This document shows positions 61,971-64,000 of a stretch of DNA of 64,000 bases, in pieces. The stretch's first letter is position 1; every line of letters starts with the position of its first letter. The stretch is from Leisingera sp. M658 (GTDB lineage: Bacteria; Pseudomonadota; Alphaproteobacteria; Rhodobacterales; Rhodobacteraceae), in contig NZ_CP083546.1 in assembly GCF_025144145.1 (NCBI RefSeq), positions 633,001-697,000 on the forward strand. The letters are read 5' to 3'. Position numbers and translations under genes: made by a program. The notes under the pieces are model-generated. The model searched no databases, was not told the origin of the DNA, and saw only the letters and a list, made by a program, of their open reading frames with translations.

Positions 61971-62029
61971 GAGTATTTCTGAAAAGATGAAGCACCAGCC
62001 CGTGCCTCTTCACCTTTTTCCAAATACTC
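61971..62029. repeat. Imperfect long palindrome (about 60 bp) before lysA
   Basis: Left arm starting GAGTATTTCTGAAAAGAT (61971-61992) pairs with a right arm (62008-62029) whose complement starts GAGTATTTGGAAAAAGGT. The arms match at about 18 of 22 places around a 15-base loop. The left arm recurs at 19108. Confidence 0.6.
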
Positions 62030-62224
62030 AAAATTCAAAGACGGTCAAATGCGAGGCGCTTTCCGCAATACTCCCGCCCTTTGCAAAGGGTATTCAAAGT
62101 TTGCACGTCACGGCGGGCGCATGTTCGATACATCTGCGGGGGGCGGGAGAGTGCCTTGTCTCCTGCAGAGGGCAGAGGCGGAATCATTTGATCCATCTGC
62201 CCCTTTTGCCCTAAACGCGGGGCC

Positions 62225-63490
62225 ATGGATCATTTTCTCTACCGCGACGGCGCGCTTTTCGCCGAAGACGTTCCCATCTCCGAGATCGCCGCGGCGGTGG
62301 GCACTCCGTTCTACGTCTATTCCACCGCAACTCTGCTGCGCCACTTCCGCCTGTTTGACGAGGCGCTGGAGGGCACTGAGCACCTGGTCTGCTATGCGAT
62401 GAAGGCCGCCAGCAATCAGGCGATCCTAAAAACTCTGGCCGAGGCCGGGGCGGGCATGGATGTGGTCAGCCAGGGCGAGTACCTGCGGGCCAAGGCCGCG
62501 GGGGTTCCGGGGGACAGGATTGTTTTTTCCGGCGTCGGCAAGACGGCAGAGGAAATCCGGGTGGCCCTGACCGGCGGCATCCGCCAGTTCAACGTCGAAT
62601 CCGAGCCGGAAATGGAAGTGATCAGCGCCGTGGCGCTGGAGCTGGGCGCTGTGGCCCCCATCACTATCCGGGTCAATCCGGATGTGGACGCCAAGACCCA
62701 TGCCAAGATTGCCACCGGTAAATCCGAGAATAAATTCGGCATTCCGATTGCCCGCGCGCGGGACGTCTATGCCCGCGCCGCCGCCCTGCCGGGGTTGGAC
62801 GTGGTCGGGATTGACGTTCACATCGGCTCGCAGCTGACCGATTTGGAACCGTTCCGGCTTGCCTATCAAAAGGTGGCGGAGCTGACGGAAACCCTGCGCG
62901 CCGACGGCCACGATATCCGCCGCCTTGATCTGGGCGGCGGTCTGGGCATTCCTTACGAGCGTTCCAACACCGCGCCGCCCCTGCCGGTGGAATACGGCAG
63001 GATGGTCAAGGAGACGCTGGGCCATCTGGGCTGCGAGATCGAGATTGAGCCGGGGCGGCTGATTGCCGGCAACGCGGGCCAGCTGGTGTCCAAGGTGATC
63101 TATGTGAAATCGGGCGAGGGCCGTGATTTCCTGATCCTGGATGCGGCGATGAACGACCTGATCCGCCCGGCGATGTATGAGGCGCATCACGATATCGTGC
63201 CGGTGCAGGAGCCTGCGCCAGGTGCCGAGAGCCAGCCTTATGACATTGTCGGCCCAGTCTGCGAAACCGGCGATACCTTTGCCAAACAGCGCGATCTGCC
63301 GCCCTTGGCAGCGGGCGATCTGGTATCTTTCCGCAGTGCCGGTGCTTACGGCGCGGTGATGGCAAGCGAGTATAATTCGCGGCCTTTGATCCCCGAAGTG
63401 CTTGTGCATGGGGATCAATTTGCGGTTATTCGCCGGCGGCCGGACTATGAAGAGATGATAAACCGCGATACCATCCCGGAGTGGCTCTGA
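62225..63490 (+). CDS. lysA: Diaminopimelate decarboxylase
   Basis: PLP enzyme for the last step of lysine synthesis (meso-diaminopimelate to lysine). 421 aa with the PLP lysine in LVCYAMKAASNQAIL (about residue 60), VSQGEYLRA, VDVHIGSQ-like segment (GIDVHIGSQLTDL), EPGRLIAGNAG, and the late GPVCETGDTFAKQR (active-site Cys from the partner subunit) and SAGAYGAVMASEYNSRP. The upstream region carries a long palindrome. Confidence 0.96.
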   Translation: MDHFLYRDGALFAEDVPISEIAAAVGTPFYVYSTATLLRHFRLFDEALEGTEHLVCYAMKAASNQAILKTLAEAGAGMDVVSQGEYLRAKAAGVPGDRIVFSGVGKTAEEIRVALTGGIRQFNVESEPEMEVISAVALELGAVAPITIRVNPDVDAKTHAKIATGKSENKFGIPIARARDVYARAAALPGLDVVGIDVHIGSQLTDLEPFRLAYQKVAELTETLRADGHDIRRLDLGGGLGIPYERSNTAPPLPVEYGRMVKETLGHLGCEIEIEPGRLIAGNAGQLVSKVIYVKSGEGRDFLILDAAMNDLIRPAMYEAHHDIVPVQEPAPGAESQPYDIVGPVCETGDTFAKQRDLPPLAAGDLVSFRSAGAYGAVMASEYNSRPLIPEVLVHGDQFAVIRRRPDYEEMINRDTIPEWL

Positions 63491-63527
63491 CGCGATCCGG
63501 CGCGGGCCATCAGAACGTGAGGCCCGT

Positions 63528-64000
63528 ATGTCCTTGTTCCGCCGAGATGACCGGCAGGCCGATCCGGTCCTGAAACGCCTGCGCTGGCCTGTGCTGCTGA
63601 CGCAGGCCGGACTTGTGGCCGAACGGGCGATGCGGGGCTTCTGGCCGCTGGCCTCGGTGCTGATGACGGCGCTGGCGGCGCTGATGCTGGGCCTGCATCT
63701 GCTGCTGCCGGAAACAGCGGTTTGGGCCGCTTCAATCGTTATTGTTGTGAGTGCCGCAGCTGCCGCGGGATGGGGTGCCTGGAGGTTCCGCTGGCCTGCC
63801 CGGGGCGAGGCTTTGGAGCGTCTGGACGAAACCCTGCCGGGGCGGCCGGTTGCAGCGATGCTGGACACCCAGGCTATCGGGGCAGAGGACGCCGCCTCGA
63901 TCGCTTTGTGGAACGCGCATCAGCGCCGGATGGCTGAGGCCGCGGCACAGGCGCGGGCGCCTGCACCGGATCTGAACGTTGCCGCAGCGGACCCTTATGC
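63528..64000 (+). CDS. TIGR02302/DUF4175-like membrane protein, 5' part
   Basis: Runs off the window. 157 residues are visible: MSLFRRDDRQADPVLKRLRWPVLLTQAG, two membrane helices (about residues 38-60 and 66-84), then WRFRWPARGEALERLDETLPGRPVAAMLDTQAIGAEDAASIALWNAHQRRM. This is the start of the large TIGR02302 (DUF4175) family protein that follows lysA in many Rhodobacterales. Full proteins are about 800-900 aa. Confidence 0.85.
   Translation, partial: MSLFRRDDRQADPVLKRLRWPVLLTQAGLVAERAMRGFWPLASVLMTALAALMLGLHLLLPETAVWAASIVIVVSAAAAAGWGAWRFRWPARGEALERLDETLPGRPVAAMLDTQAIGAEDAASIALWNAHQRRMAEAAAQARAPAPDLNVAAADPY

Overview
The window is a 64 kb piece of a GC-rich alphaproteobacterial chromosome, most likely from the Roseobacter group of the Rhodobacterales (Leisingera/Phaeobacter/Ruegeria type). 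This rests on the gene families, on gene order (for example uvrC-pgsA-moaD-moaE, argH-small lipoprotein-lysA, and fdhD-mobA-mobB-moeA), on frequent GTG/TTG starts, and on tight ATGA/GTGA/TTGA overlaps. It is an inference from remembered gene content, not a database match. Almost all of it looks like core chromosome. The only clear mobile element is one decayed IS. I saw no rRNA, tRNA, CRISPR array or prophage.

Layout. 0-4.2 kb: uvrC, a DUF922-like HExxH protein, pgsA, moaD, moaE. 4.5-13 kb: a coiled-coil membrane protein and an OmpA/BON-like protein, ubiA, then rsmE with a kinase-fold protein and a membrane protein, gshA, a GGDEF protein and a desaturase. 13.2-15 kb: a GbsR/MarR regulator, a YHS protein, and a small exported protein. 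14.9-19 kb: a compact minus-strand operon pyrB - two small membrane genes - pseudo-dihydroorotase - plsY - 90-aa ORF. 19.2-28.7 kb: a family-4 uracil-DNA glycosylase, a phosphoesterase, a LysE exporter, moaB, an RND efflux pair, a Nudix hydrolase, a DsbD-N-like protein, and yqgE. 29-34.4 kb: tsaC/sua5, an acyl-CoA dehydrogenase with an MBL hydrolase, a DUF6173-like protein, a tiny aa3 oxidase subunit IV, and a lipoprotein. 34.4-41.4 kb: azlCD, the molybdenum cofactor cluster fdhD-mobA-mobB-(N-domain+moeA), a membrane coiled-coil protein, and greA. 41.6-49.7 kb: a VOC protein divergent from soxR, ETF-QO, a TPR protein, ispE, a polyprenyl diphosphate synthase, DUF2007, a TrmN6-like methyltransferase, and DUF465. 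49.8-56.9 kb: a DMT exporter with a LysR regulator, phaB and phaA, a degenerate EAL protein, and a fatty acid hydroxylase. 57-58 kb: an IS903-group element. 58-64 kb: small unknowns, a TlpA thioredoxin, argH, two mini-lipoproteins, lysA, and the start of a TIGR02302/DUF4175-like gene.

The genes serve mainly housekeeping roles. Molybdenum cofactor genes occur at three places (moaD/moaE, moaB, fdhD-mobAB-moeA). There are also phospholipid synthesis genes (pgsA, plsY), isoprenoid/ubiquinone genes (ispE, prenyl synthase, ubiA), pyrimidine synthesis, PHB synthesis, amino-acid synthesis (argH, lysA) and DNA repair (uvrC, UDG).

The least explained structure is a dispersed intergenic repeat. Six copies are found here, each just downstream of a gene stop codon and in the orientation of that gene. 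They share a CTCCCG box, a TTGGGC box and a GC-rich hairpin showing one compensatory change. Other notable items are a 43-bp palindromic insertion that breaks the IS transposase, a MoeA fused to an unrelated N-terminal domain, a pseudo-dihydroorotase, a uracil-DNA glycosylase that has lost most Fe-S cysteines, and a SoxR box with a 19-bp promoter spacer in front of a VOC gene.
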